Origin: Enterovibrio gelatinilyticus
Lineage (GTDB): Bacteria > Pseudomonadota > Gammaproteobacteria > Enterobacterales > Vibrionaceae
Assembly (NCBI RefSeq): GCF_028683095.1
Contig: NZ_JAJUBC010000026.1
Span: forward strand, 18,742 to 82,741
Reading direction: 5' to 3'
DNA length: 64,000 bases
The notes under the pieces were generated by a model. That model did not search any database. It was not told the DNA's origin and saw nothing but the letters and a program-made list of their open reading frames with translations. Shown here in pieces: positions 57,195 through 64,000 of this stretch (positions are counted from its first letter, which is position 1; each line of letters starts with the position of its first letter). Both the position numbers and the translations under genes were made by a program.

Positions 57195-58052
57195 TTATCG
57201 GCGGTGGTTAGCTTTGTTGCGGTACATGCTGCGGTCAGCACGTTCAAACATAGAAGTGATGTTATCGCCTTGTCGGTATGCTGAACAGCCCACAGAGCTG
57301 GAAATATTGTGTGCGGTTAAGAGTGAATCTTGGGAAAGAAGTGTTTTTAGTCGGTCATTAACCAATTGTGCTGATTCTTTGGTCGCTGGGGTTAGCAGTA
57401 CCGCAAACTCATCTCCCCCTAAACGGTAGCAGCGATCGGAAGCACGAATAGCTTCATTGAGTAACAATGAGAACCGACGTAGCACTTTGTCGCCATCAAG
57501 GTGGCCATAAGTGTCATTGACCTGTTTGAAGTTGTCCATGTCGAAAATCATTAAGATCAAGCCATGATTTTTTCGCTCAGTGAGCGCGACAGATTGGCGC
57601 AGGTCTTGTTCGAAGCTGATACGATTATTTAGGCCAGTCAGGCCGTCCAACATGGCAAGGTTACGAACACGGTTGTATTCAATGGCATTGCTTAAAGGGC
57701 CAGCAAGAAGGCGATGGTAGGTATGAATAAGGCTTATTTCATCATCATCGAGTTGGTAAGGTGTGCTGTATTGCAACATACCAAGCGGAGACTGGGCATA
57801 TTTTAATGAGAATGTTTGTCGAAAACCTGGAGTGCCACCACGTCTAACGATATGGGAGATATCATTGTGCTCCCATATCAGACGATTGATGTCGATTTGT
57901 TTTTCCAACTCTCTGGTGAAAACTTCAAACAACTGATCGATTTCAAGTCGACCTTGAAGCTTCTGCAGCACCATTAGACGCTGATCCGCACCAAGAGGAA
58001 CTCGGCGAGATTGAATCGCCGCTTTTTTTAGTTGTTCCAGTTGCGTACTCAT
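57195..58052 (-). CDS. Diguanylate cyclase with GAF-like N-terminus
   Basis: From ATG 58052 this is 285 residues; a GTG or ATG at 58073 would add seven. The C-terminal GGDEF domain is intact: GGDEF at 212-216, inhibitory site RASD at 203-206, and FDMDNFKQVNDTYGHLDGD. The first 125 residues look like a small GAF-type sensory fold with no membrane helix. It should make cyclic-di-GMP. It has no partner gene; yaeP is downstream on the same strand and a patatin gene upstream. Confidence 0.9.
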   Translation of the reverse strand: MSTQLEQLKKAAIQSRRVPLGADQRLMVLQKLQGRLEIDQLFEVFTRELEKQIDINRLIWEHNDISHIVRRGGTPGFRQTFSLKYAQSPLGMLQYSTPYQLDDDEISLIHTYHRLLAGPLSNAIEYNRVRNLAMLDGLTGLNNRISFEQDLRQSVALTERKNHGLILMIFDMDNFKQVNDTYGHLDGDKVLRRFSLLLNEAIRASDRCYRLGGDEFAVLLTPATKESAQLVNDRLKTLLSQDSLLTAHNISSSVGCSAYRQGDNITSMFERADRSMYRNKANHRR

Positions 58053-58154
58053 CGAAATTGCCTCAGAAACCAATAACTATGACTGTCGTGCTTTCATGAA
58101 TATAAGCAAAAAGCGTTCCAGATCATTGGTGCGCAACTGCTCTCCTCGATTTTT

Positions 58155-59309
58155 TTACTCTCTGTCAGAGAGAAAGTTTTGTAAATCGGATCGACGATTT
58201 TGGGCATCTTGGTAGCCCATGTCAATTAAGTGGTTGATATATTTCGGTTCGAATAACAGATAACTGGTGATAGCTGCATCTTCCGAGGGGCTAATTCCAA
58301 GGAATCGCATCAGACTACGAACGGCAATTGGCATATGGCAGTAATATCGCTCAACTAAAGGTTCAAAGGGTGATGATGGTGAGAGGTGGAAGGCATCAAC
58401 TTGCCGCAGGGCCAAATTATCCGCTTTGGTTTTGTCGACGGTTGATACGAGATTATTCATTCTGTCGAGATGCTCCAGATCGGCGGATAATGTATCGGCA
58501 AAGATGGCATCCATGAGGTGTCCGCCGAGCATCGCAAGGCCTGGGGCGGGGGCGATGTGGTTTGGTGTCGGGTGAGATTTTGGCGCTAAGTCGATGATAA
58601 GTACCTTTTCAGCCCCCATTTTTAGTGCGGGGCGAAGAGGAGCAATTTGGTGGACGGAACCATCACCATAGAAGCCATGACCAATTTTTGAAGCCGGAAA
58701 AACAATTGGGATCGCTGATGACGCCAGTAAGTGCTCGGTGGTAATTTGGCTTTTTATACCAATGGCGCGAGAGCGAGTCCAGGTCGGGATATCCTTATGC
58801 CCTTGATAGAAGGTGACGGACTTACTGGTTTGGTAGTTTGACGCCGTGACAGCCAGACCATGTAAGTTTCCTGTCATGATTTGGTGTTCTATTTTACTGA
58901 AATTGAGCACTTTATTGAGAAGGTTACGAAGCGGACGATTATCGAGCAGACCAAAAGGTGGCGCACAATGATAACGAGCCTGTGCGCGAGCAAAGGCTTG
59001 TTTCCCTAAATGATGAATCATGCCCTGATATGAGCTTTCGAAGACATGTTTGGTGTGAAGATTTGACCATAGCCATGACAATTTTTTGACGCCGAGTCGG
59101 AAACATGACGTATGGCAGGCAAGTGAGGTCGCGTTTAACGCACCTGCAGATGTACCACAATATATGTTAAATGGGCTTGCATGAACTCGAGGATACCATT
59201 CAGATATCGCTTTCATCACACCTACTTGATATGCCGCACGAGCACCTCCCCCACTCAAGAGTAGTGCTATTTTTTTTGGTTGTGGATTGGTTTGTTTTTT
59301 TGATGCCAT
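58155..59309 (-). CDS. Patatin-like phospholipase
   Basis: A 384-residue cytoplasmic or peripheral lipase-like protein of the patatin family. The oxyanion loop GGGARAAYQVGV is at residues 20-31, the nucleophile serine is in CGTSAGALN (S54), and the aspartate is in FYGDGSVHQIAPL (D216), so the Ser-Asp dyad is complete. There is no signal peptide. Natural substrate is unknown; phospholipid or acyl-ester hydrolysis is likely from the family. Confidence 0.9.
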   Translation of the reverse strand: MASKKQTNPQPKKIALLLSGGGARAAYQVGVMKAISEWYPRVHASPFNIYCGTSAGALNATSLACHTSCFRLGVKKLSWLWSNLHTKHVFESSYQGMIHHLGKQAFARAQARYHCAPPFGLLDNRPLRNLLNKVLNFSKIEHQIMTGNLHGLAVTASNYQTSKSVTFYQGHKDIPTWTRSRAIGIKSQITTEHLLASSAIPIVFPASKIGHGFYGDGSVHQIAPLRPALKMGAEKVLIIDLAPKSHPTPNHIAPAPGLAMLGGHLMDAIFADTLSADLEHLDRMNNLVSTVDKTKADNLALRQVDAFHLSPSSPFEPLVERYYCHMPIAVRSLMRFLGISPSEDAAITSYLLFEPKYINHLIDMGYQDAQNRRSDLQNFLSDRE

Positions 59310-59481
59310 TGCGTAAACACTCGGTTTTTCTGGTCAATATTGAGTATGACTCAGAATATTGGTGTTTGAGTCATGCGCCATTTCTCGATGGTGTTTTTGA
59401 TTAACTTTATAAATTGATTGTGATCAATCGCTAAAAGCTGGGGTATGGCCGTTCAAAGGCAATAAGGAAGTAGAACGGCAA

Positions 59482-60456
59482 ATGATATATTCTTGTTCAC
59501 ATTTCTCCCAGTTTGGCGATTTCATGGTTCCTGCTATAACGGCGTTAGTTGCCGATGACGACAAGGCAACGGCAAAGTTGGTTGAGGTACTCCTGAATAA
59601 GTGGGGCATTCAAACTGTTGTCGCACATGATGGATTGGAAGCGTTAGAAGTGATGATGCAGCCAGCGCCACCTTCTCTTTTGCTTTTTGATTGGGAGATG
59701 CCTGGTTACAGTGGTATAGAACTGTGCGAAAAAATCCGCCAAATTGATACGACAAACCCTCCGTACATTATTATTTGCACAGCTCGCGATGCGACTGAGT
59801 ACATTGTTCATGGCTTAAATCAAGGCGCGAATGACTATGTGTCGAAGCCGTTTAATACCCAAGTATTGAAAGCAAGGGTTGAGGTTGGGATGCGTACCCT
59901 TGAGCTACAATCCCGTTTGGTTGATGCGATGGTTCGTCTTGATCATTTGGCAAGTTTTGATGAATTGACGGGCTTACTAAATCGTCGGGCATTGTTTGAA
60001 CGGATACATGAAGATTTCTCTCGCGCGCACAGAGCGAAGGACAACCTTTGTTTTGTTGTGTGCGATATCGATTGGTTTAAACGTATTAACGATAAATACG
60101 GGCATCCTGCTGGAGATGCTGTATTGCGTCAGTTGGGTGATTTGTTGACTCAGCAGTTACGTCCTTATGATCGGTTAGGACGAATTGGCGGAGAGGAGTT
60201 TTTGCTTCTTTTTTCTGTAACGACAATTGATAGTGCAGTGAAAGTGCTAGACCGAATTAAACTAGCGATAGAGAAGCATGATTTTGTGTATGAAGATACG
60301 CATATTACCGCCACTATGAGCTTCGGTGCGACGTTTATTGAAGCAGGGGAGCAGATCGCGAGAGTTGAGTCATATTTCAAAAGAGCCGATGAAGCGCTCT
60401 ATCGCTCAAAGGAGCTAGGCAGGAACTGTGTGACGTTTTCAGACAATCTTGTTTAA
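59482..60456 (+). CDS. Response regulator with GGDEF output (REC-GGDEF)
   Basis: A 324-residue two-component response regulator that should synthesise cyclic-di-GMP when phosphorylated. The receiver domain has acidic residues D25-D27, phospho-acceptor D70 (LLFDWEMPGYSG), T100 and K122 (YVSKPFN). The cyclase domain has GGEEF at 236-240 with I-site RPYD before it and CDIDWFKRINDKYGHPAGD. Start 59482 has AAGGAAG upstream; ATG 59524 (MVPAITALVADDD) is the alternative. No sensor kinase lies beside it. Confidence 0.92.
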   Translation: MIYSCSHFSQFGDFMVPAITALVADDDKATAKLVEVLLNKWGIQTVVAHDGLEALEVMMQPAPPSLLLFDWEMPGYSGIELCEKIRQIDTTNPPYIIICTARDATEYIVHGLNQGANDYVSKPFNTQVLKARVEVGMRTLELQSRLVDAMVRLDHLASFDELTGLLNRRALFERIHEDFSRAHRAKDNLCFVVCDIDWFKRINDKYGHPAGDAVLRQLGDLLTQQLRPYDRLGRIGGEEFLLLFSVTTIDSAVKVLDRIKLAIEKHDFVYEDTHITATMSFGATFIEAGEQIARVESYFKRADEALYRSKELGRNCVTFSDNLV

Positions 60457-60466
60457 AGCAGATAAT

Positions 60467-60495
60467 AAAACGCCTCCAAGTTAGGAGGCGTTTTT
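60467..60495. terminator. Bidirectional terminator between the REC-GGDEF gene and proS
   Basis: ACGCCTCC/GGAGGCGT (60470-60477 with 60484-60491), A-run before and T-run after, between convergent genes. Confidence 0.9.
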
Positions 60496-60507
60496 CATGA
60501 TAAGTGA

Positions 60508-62226
60508 TTAAGCTAGCTTAGCTTTAATGAACTCAACCATGTTTTCAATTTCAATTGGCAATTTGTCACCACCATCACGACGATGTTTGTATTCAAATAC
60601 ACCGTTGTCCATGCTGCGATCACCAATGATGATGGTATGCGGAACGCCCATCAATTCCATATCAGAGAACATGACGCCTGGACGTTCTTTACGGTCGTCG
60701 AATAGCACTTCAATACCAGCAGCAGTAAGGTCAGCATACAGTTTTTCTGCGGCTTCTTTCACGCGCTCAGATTTGTGCATGTTCATTGGAACGATAGCCA
60801 CGGTGAAAGGTGCGAGCGCTTCTGGCCAGATAATACCGTTGTCGTCGTAGTTTTGCTCGATGGCAGCTGCAACAACACGCGATACACCGATACCGTAACA
60901 ACCCATTTCTAGGATCGTGTTCTTGCCATCAGGACCGAGAACACCCGCATTCATTTTCTCTGAGTAGTTAGTGCCCAGCTGGAAAATATGGCCAACTTCG
61001 ATACCACGTTTAAGTTGAAGTGTTCCCTTACCACAAGGACTTGGATCGCCGTCAATAACAGTACGGATATCTGCCACTTCACCCAGCTCAACGTCACGAC
61101 CCCAGTTAATGCCGAAGTAGTGTTTGTCGTCGATGTTTGCACCGGCACCGAAATCACTCATTGCTGCAACGCTGCGGTCCGCAATGAACGTCAGCGATAG
61201 GTTTACCGGACCAAGAGAACCTGGACCTGCACCGACAGCAGCGCGAATTTCTTCTTCAGTTGCGAATTCAAAAGGAACAGCAACTTGTGGAAGTTTCTCG
61301 GCTTTGATTTCGTTAAGTTCGTGGTCACCACGAACAAGCAATGCAACCAACTCACCATCAAACTCTTCTGATGCTTTAACAAACAGCGTTTTGACAGTCT
61401 TTTCAATTGGAAGGTTGAATTGCTCAACAAGCTCAGCGATGGTTTTTGCGTTTGGTGTATCAACCATCGTCATTTCTTGTGTAGCCGCTTCGCGTTCGCC
61501 TGCAGGGGCGAGCGCTTCAGCCATCTCAACGTTTGCAGCGTAATCAGATTCTGTTGAGAACGCGATAACGTCTTCGCCACTGTTAGCAAGAACGTGGAAT
61601 TCATGAGAAGCAGAACCACCAATTGCACCGGTGTCAGCAAGCACTGGACGGTAATCAAGACCCATGCGATCGAATGCCGCGCAGTATGCGACGTGCATTG
61701 CTTCGTATGATGCTTGAAGGCCTTCTTTGTCTAGATCGAAACTGTACGCATCCATCATTGAGAATTCACGCGCACGCATAACGCCAAAACGAGGGCGTCT
61801 TTCGTCACGGAATTTCGTTTGAATCTGGTACAAATTCAAAGGAAGTTGCTTGTATGAGTTGATTTCATTGCGAACCAAGCTGGTAACCACTTCTTCAGCG
61901 GTTGGGCTTAGAACAAACGGACGCATGTGACGGTCAGTAAAGCGCAAAAGCTCAGGACCCATCTTTTCAGAGCGCCCCGTTTCTTCCCACAGTTCAAAGG
62001 GCTGAACCACGGGCATTAGAATTTCAATAGCGCCAGCGTTATTGATTTCTTCGCGAACGATTTTTTCGACCTTTTGAAGAACACGCAAACCACTTGGCAT
62101 CCAAGTGTATAGGCCTGAGGCCAGTTTGCGGATCATGCCAGCACGCAACATTAGCTGGTGGCTAATGATTTCTGCGTCGTTTGGAGTTTCCTTCAGAGTA
62201 CTAAGAAGGTATTTACTGGTACGCAT
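60508..62226 (-). CDS. proS: Prolyl-tRNA synthetase
   Basis: ProS charges tRNA-Pro. The 572-residue bacterial-type class II enzyme has the motif 2 segment [23 protein letters not shown] (short excerpt [13 protein letters not shown]), the inserted YbaK-like editing domain (about 225-405) and motif 3 near [19 protein letters not shown]. It is divergent from nothing; trmO lies upstream on the same strand, 67 bp away. Confidence 0.97.
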   Translation of the reverse strand: MRTSKYLLSTLKETPNDAEIISHQLMLRAGMIRKLASGLYTWMPSGLRVLQKVEKIVREEINNAGAIEILMPVVQPFELWEETGRSEKMGPELLRFTDRHMRPFVLSPTAEEVVTSLVRNEINSYKQLPLNLYQIQTKFRDERRPRFGVMRAREFSMMDAYSFDLDKEGLQASYEAMHVAYCAAFDRMGLDYRPVLADTGAIGGSASHEFHVLANSGEDVIAFSTESDYAANVEMAEALAPAGEREAATQEMTMVDTPNAKTIAELVEQFNLPIEKTVKTLFVKASEEFDGELVALLVRGDHELNEIKAEKLPQVAVPFEFATEEEIRAAVGAGPGSLGPVNLSLTFIADRSVAAMSDFGAGANIDDKHYFGINWGRDVELGEVADIRTVIDGDPSPCGKGTLQLKRGIEVGHIFQLGTNYSEKMNAGVLGPDGKNTILEMGCYGIGVSRVVAAAIEQNYDDNGIIWPEALAPFTVAIVPMNMHKSERVKEAAEKLYADLTAAGIEVLFDDRKERPGVMFSDMELMGVPHTIIIGDRSMDNGVFEYKHRRDGGDKLPIEIENMVEFIKAKLA

Positions 62227-62293
62227 CTATGCTATCCGTTTATCAAGTTACATTATGGAAGGTAATAAGTGAGTCATACTACCAGTGACAACT

Positions 62294-62998
62294 CTAATCG
62301 CAAAAGGCTTCTATGGCTGTCACCGTGATTAAAGGTTCATCGACAATAAATTTTACATTTAAGTCGAAAAGATGGACGGCATATTCTTTTGTGTCCACTT
62401 TCCCCTTTTTGTAAGCAGGGCGGGGATCTTGAGCCAATACTTCACGAATCACCTGTTCTTTGTGTTCGCAGTCTTTCTGACGATTGATTTGGTGTGCCGC
62501 GTTAGTACTAAAGATAACGTCGAGTGTCTTTGGCGCTTCGCCTGCGTAGCCACCTTCTGCACTTTCAATCGCATCTGAGTAGGGAATGTAGGGCTTGATA
62601 TCGATAACTGGCGTGCCATCTACTAAATCACAACTACCAATATCGACAACAACTTGGTTGCCCACCTTTCTTACTCCTCGAACAGAAACCACTGACATAC
62701 CTATACCGTTGGGTCTGAATGTCGCGCGGCTAGCAAAAACCCCTATACGTTCATTGCCACCTAAACGTGGAGGTCTAACGGTTGGCGTCCAACCTTGTTC
62801 TAGATTTTGGTCGAAAAGGAAAAGTACCCATATATGTGAAAATTGCTCAATCCCTCTAATGGCATCCTCTTGATTCGCTTCTCCGCAGAGAAGTATCGAT
62901 GCCGTTGCGCTAGGTGCTAGACCCGGTTGACGAGGTACAGCGAATTTTTCTTTAAAAGGAGACTGAATTCGACCCACAGGCGTTAGTGAGTATTTCAT
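62294..62998 (-). CDS. trmO: tRNA N6-threonylcarbamoyladenosine N6-methyltransferase TrmO
   Basis: TrmO (YaeB/TsaA) methylates t6A37 of tRNA-Thr(GGU). From ATG 62998 (AAGG upstream) it is 234 residues. The conserved N-terminal VGRIQSPFKEKFAVPRQPGL, the FSHIWVLFLFDQ stretch and FRPNGIGMSVV are all present, with the C-terminal half containing DPRPAYKKG. An ATG at 63037 is in frame but not conserved. In E. coli it also lies next to proS. Confidence 0.94.
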   Translation of the reverse strand: MKYSLTPVGRIQSPFKEKFAVPRQPGLAPSATASILLCGEANQEDAIRGIEQFSHIWVLFLFDQNLEQGWTPTVRPPRLGGNERIGVFASRATFRPNGIGMSVVSVRGVRKVGNQVVVDIGSCDLVDGTPVIDIKPYIPYSDAIESAEGGYAGEAPKTLDVIFSTNAAHQINRQKDCEHKEQVIREVLAQDPRPAYKKGKVDTKEYAVHLFDLNVKFIVDEPLITVTAIEAFCD

Positions 62999-63123
62999 GG
63001 CGTTGCCTTGTGATTCTTGTTGAGCGGATTTTAACATAGTTGATTAAGACTGCAGTTAGACAATAGATGATGAGGGGATTGCATGTCATAATCGCGGACT
63101 AAGCATATATAGAGGGCAGAGCA

Positions 63124-63678
63124 TTGGCCAAACCAGCGGTATTTATTGATAGAGACGGCGTTATTAACGTCGATCATGGTTACATCAGCAAAGTCGATGA
63201 CTTTGAATATATCGACGGCGTTTTTGATGCGTGCCGTGCGTTCAAAGATATGGGCTACTTACTTGTGTTGGTAACAAATCAGTCAGGAATTGCTCGTGGC
63301 TACTATAGCGAAGATGACTTTTTATCTCTTACCGAGTGGATGGATTGGAACTTTGCAGACAAAGGTGTTGAGTTTGACGGTATCTATTATTGCCCTCATC
63401 ACCCTGAGCATGGTGACGAAAAGTACAAAATTGATTGTGAATGCAGAAAGCCTAAGCCTGGTATGTTTTTGTCAGCAAGAGAATATCTGAATATAGATAT
63501 GACTCAATCCGTAATGATTGGCGATAAAGCTGATGATATGAGAGCTGCAGGTGATGCAGGTGTGAAGACTAAGATCCTTGTACGTACCGGAAAACAGGTG
63601 ACTGAAGACGCTGAAACACTAGCAAGTGTTGTTTTGGATAGCATCGCCGATGTTCCTGGCTATTTGAAAGCGCTGTAA
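63124..63678 (+). CDS. gmhB: D-glycero-beta-D-manno-heptose 1,7-bisphosphate 7-phosphatase
   Basis: GmhB removes the 7-phosphate in synthesis of ADP-heptose for the LPS inner core. The 184-residue HAD protein has [14 protein letters not shown] with nucleophile D9 and D11, [13 protein letters not shown], and the zinc-binding cysteines in [10 protein letters not shown] and [11 protein letters not shown]. The start is TTG at 63124 with GAGGG upstream. An rRNA operon follows, as in E. coli (rrnH). Confidence 0.95.
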   Translation: MAKPAVFIDRDGVINVDHGYISKVDDFEYIDGVFDACRAFKDMGYLLVLVTNQSGIARGYYSEDDFLSLTEWMDWNFADKGVEFDGIYYCPHHPEHGDEKYKIDCECRKPKPGMFLSAREYLNIDMTQSVMIGDKADDMRAAGDAGVKTKILVRTGKQVTEDAETLASVVLDSIADVPGYLKAL

Positions 63679-63721
63679 TAGCGAGTTTTATTTTTCTTTC
63701 AATCAATTTCTTGTCCACATG

Positions 63722-63744
63722 CAGCCCAGGATGGGCTGTTTTTT
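63722..63744 (+). terminator. Terminator of gmhB
   Basis: CAGCCCA/TGGGCTG (63722-63728 with 63732-63738) then six T. Confidence 0.88.
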
Positions 63745-63765
63745 CACCGCAATGGTTGGTTTTTG

Positions 63766-63785
63766 AACGCTTGAGCGTTTTTTTA
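63766..63785 (+). terminator. Second terminator upstream of the rRNA promoter
   Basis: AACGCT/AGCGTT (63766-63771 with 63774-63779) then a T-run. Together with the previous one it insulates the rRNA promoter. Confidence 0.7.
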
Positions 63786-63816
63786 GAGAAAAAGCGTTTT
63801 TTTCACTAAAAAGGTA

Positions 63817-63844
63817 TTGCCAATATCAATTTGCTCCCTATAAT
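63817..63844 (+). promoter_or_regulatory. rRNA operon promoter P1
   Basis: TTGCCA (63817-63822), 16-bp spacer, TATAAT (63839-63844), then a GC-rich discriminator GCGCTCCCTG, the normal layout of rRNA P1 promoters that are under ppGpp control. The upstream A/T-rich tract (about 63778-63812) looks like an UP element. Confidence 0.9.
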
Positions 63845-63899
63845 GCGCTCCCTGTTGGCACGACAAAGTTCGCGTCTAACACGAGGAAAGCAAAAGTGC

Positions 63900-63928
63900 T
63901 TGACTCAAAAATGGAGTTGAGTTTAAAT
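63900..63928 (+). promoter_or_regulatory. rRNA operon promoter P2 (probable)
   Basis: TTGACT (63900-63905), 17-bp spacer, TTAAAT (63923-63928), about 80 bp downstream of P1 as in other rRNA operons. The -10 is a weaker match than P1. Confidence 0.65.
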
Positions 63929-63936
63929 CTCTCTCC

Positions 63937-63970
63937 GCTCAGCGAGTCTGAGCAAGCTCTTTAACAATTT
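63937..63970 (+). promoter_or_regulatory. rRNA leader boxB and boxA antitermination sites
   Basis: boxB is the hairpin GCTCA/TGAGC (63937-63941 with 63949-63953), and boxA is GCTCTTTAACAATTT (63956-63970), almost identical to E. coli. These recruit Nus factors. The 16S gene begins beyond the window. Confidence 0.93.
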
Positions 63971-64000
63971 GACCTATACAATCTGTGTGGGCACTCGTAC

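Overview
The window is a chromosomal segment of a gammaproteobacterium, almost certainly from the Vibrionaceae. The evidence is the gene order (csdE-csdA/gcvB/gcvA-ygdD-rlmM; queF/syd-csrB-yqcC-truC; map/rpsB-tsf-pyrH-frr-uppS-cdsA-dxr-rseP-bamA-skp-lpxD-fabZ-lpxA-lpxB-rnhB-dnaE-accA-tilS), the Vibrio-type DUF3549/DUF3301, DUF2310 and DUF4250 genes, and VarA/UvrY-type boxes upstream of csrB. Genus is a guess (Grimontia, Enterovibrio or Photobacterium-like); no 16S rRNA gene is present, because the window stops in the leader of an rRNA operon.

Layout. 1-5.9 kb: the 3' part of mltA, then an inserted block (orphan TAXI-type TRAP binding protein, BKACE enzyme, class III aminotransferase, divergent LysR regulator), then tcdA. 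6.0-10.3 kb: a complete polyhydroxybutyrate operon (phaB-phaA-phasin-phaC, minus strand). 10.9-16 kb: csdE-csdA, the GcvB small RNA divergent from gcvA, an alpha/beta hydrolase, ygdD and rlmM. 16-23.5 kb (minus): xni, ppnN, a diguanylate cyclase, a TPR membrane protein with a decayed GGDEF-like end, queF. 23.5-25.5 kb: syd, a DUF2310 zinc-ribbon gene and two small genes.

25.5-27.1 kb is protein-free and holds the most striking feature: two tandem, about 97.5% identical CsrB-type regulatory RNAs. Each has its own terminator and its own 18-bp VarA/UvrY-like box exactly 164 bp upstream, and a (CTTCT)9 microsatellite lies between them. 27.1-33.8 kb: DUF3301, DUF3549, yqcC, truC, yaeH, glnD, map.

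34-54.7 kb is a long plus-strand housekeeping run: translation (rpsB with its structured leader, tsf, frr, tilS), UMP kinase, isoprenoid and phospholipid precursors (uppS, cdsA, dxr), envelope stress and outer-membrane assembly (rseP, bamA, skp), lipid A (lpxD, fabZ, lpxA, lpxB), then rnhB, dnaE and accA. 54.7-63.7 kb: a small cytochrome c, an NSS-family sodium symporter, DUF4250, yaeP, a second diguanylate cyclase, a patatin, a REC-GGDEF response regulator, proS, trmO and gmhB. 63.7-64.0 kb: two terminators, then the P1/P2 promoters and boxB/boxA of an rRNA operon reading out of the window.

Themes: global post-transcriptional control (CsrB pair, GcvB), cyclic-di-GMP signalling (three intact GGDEF proteins and one degenerate), carbon storage, and the core envelope/translation cluster. 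Coordinates of RNA 5' ends and promoters are estimates from sequence alone.
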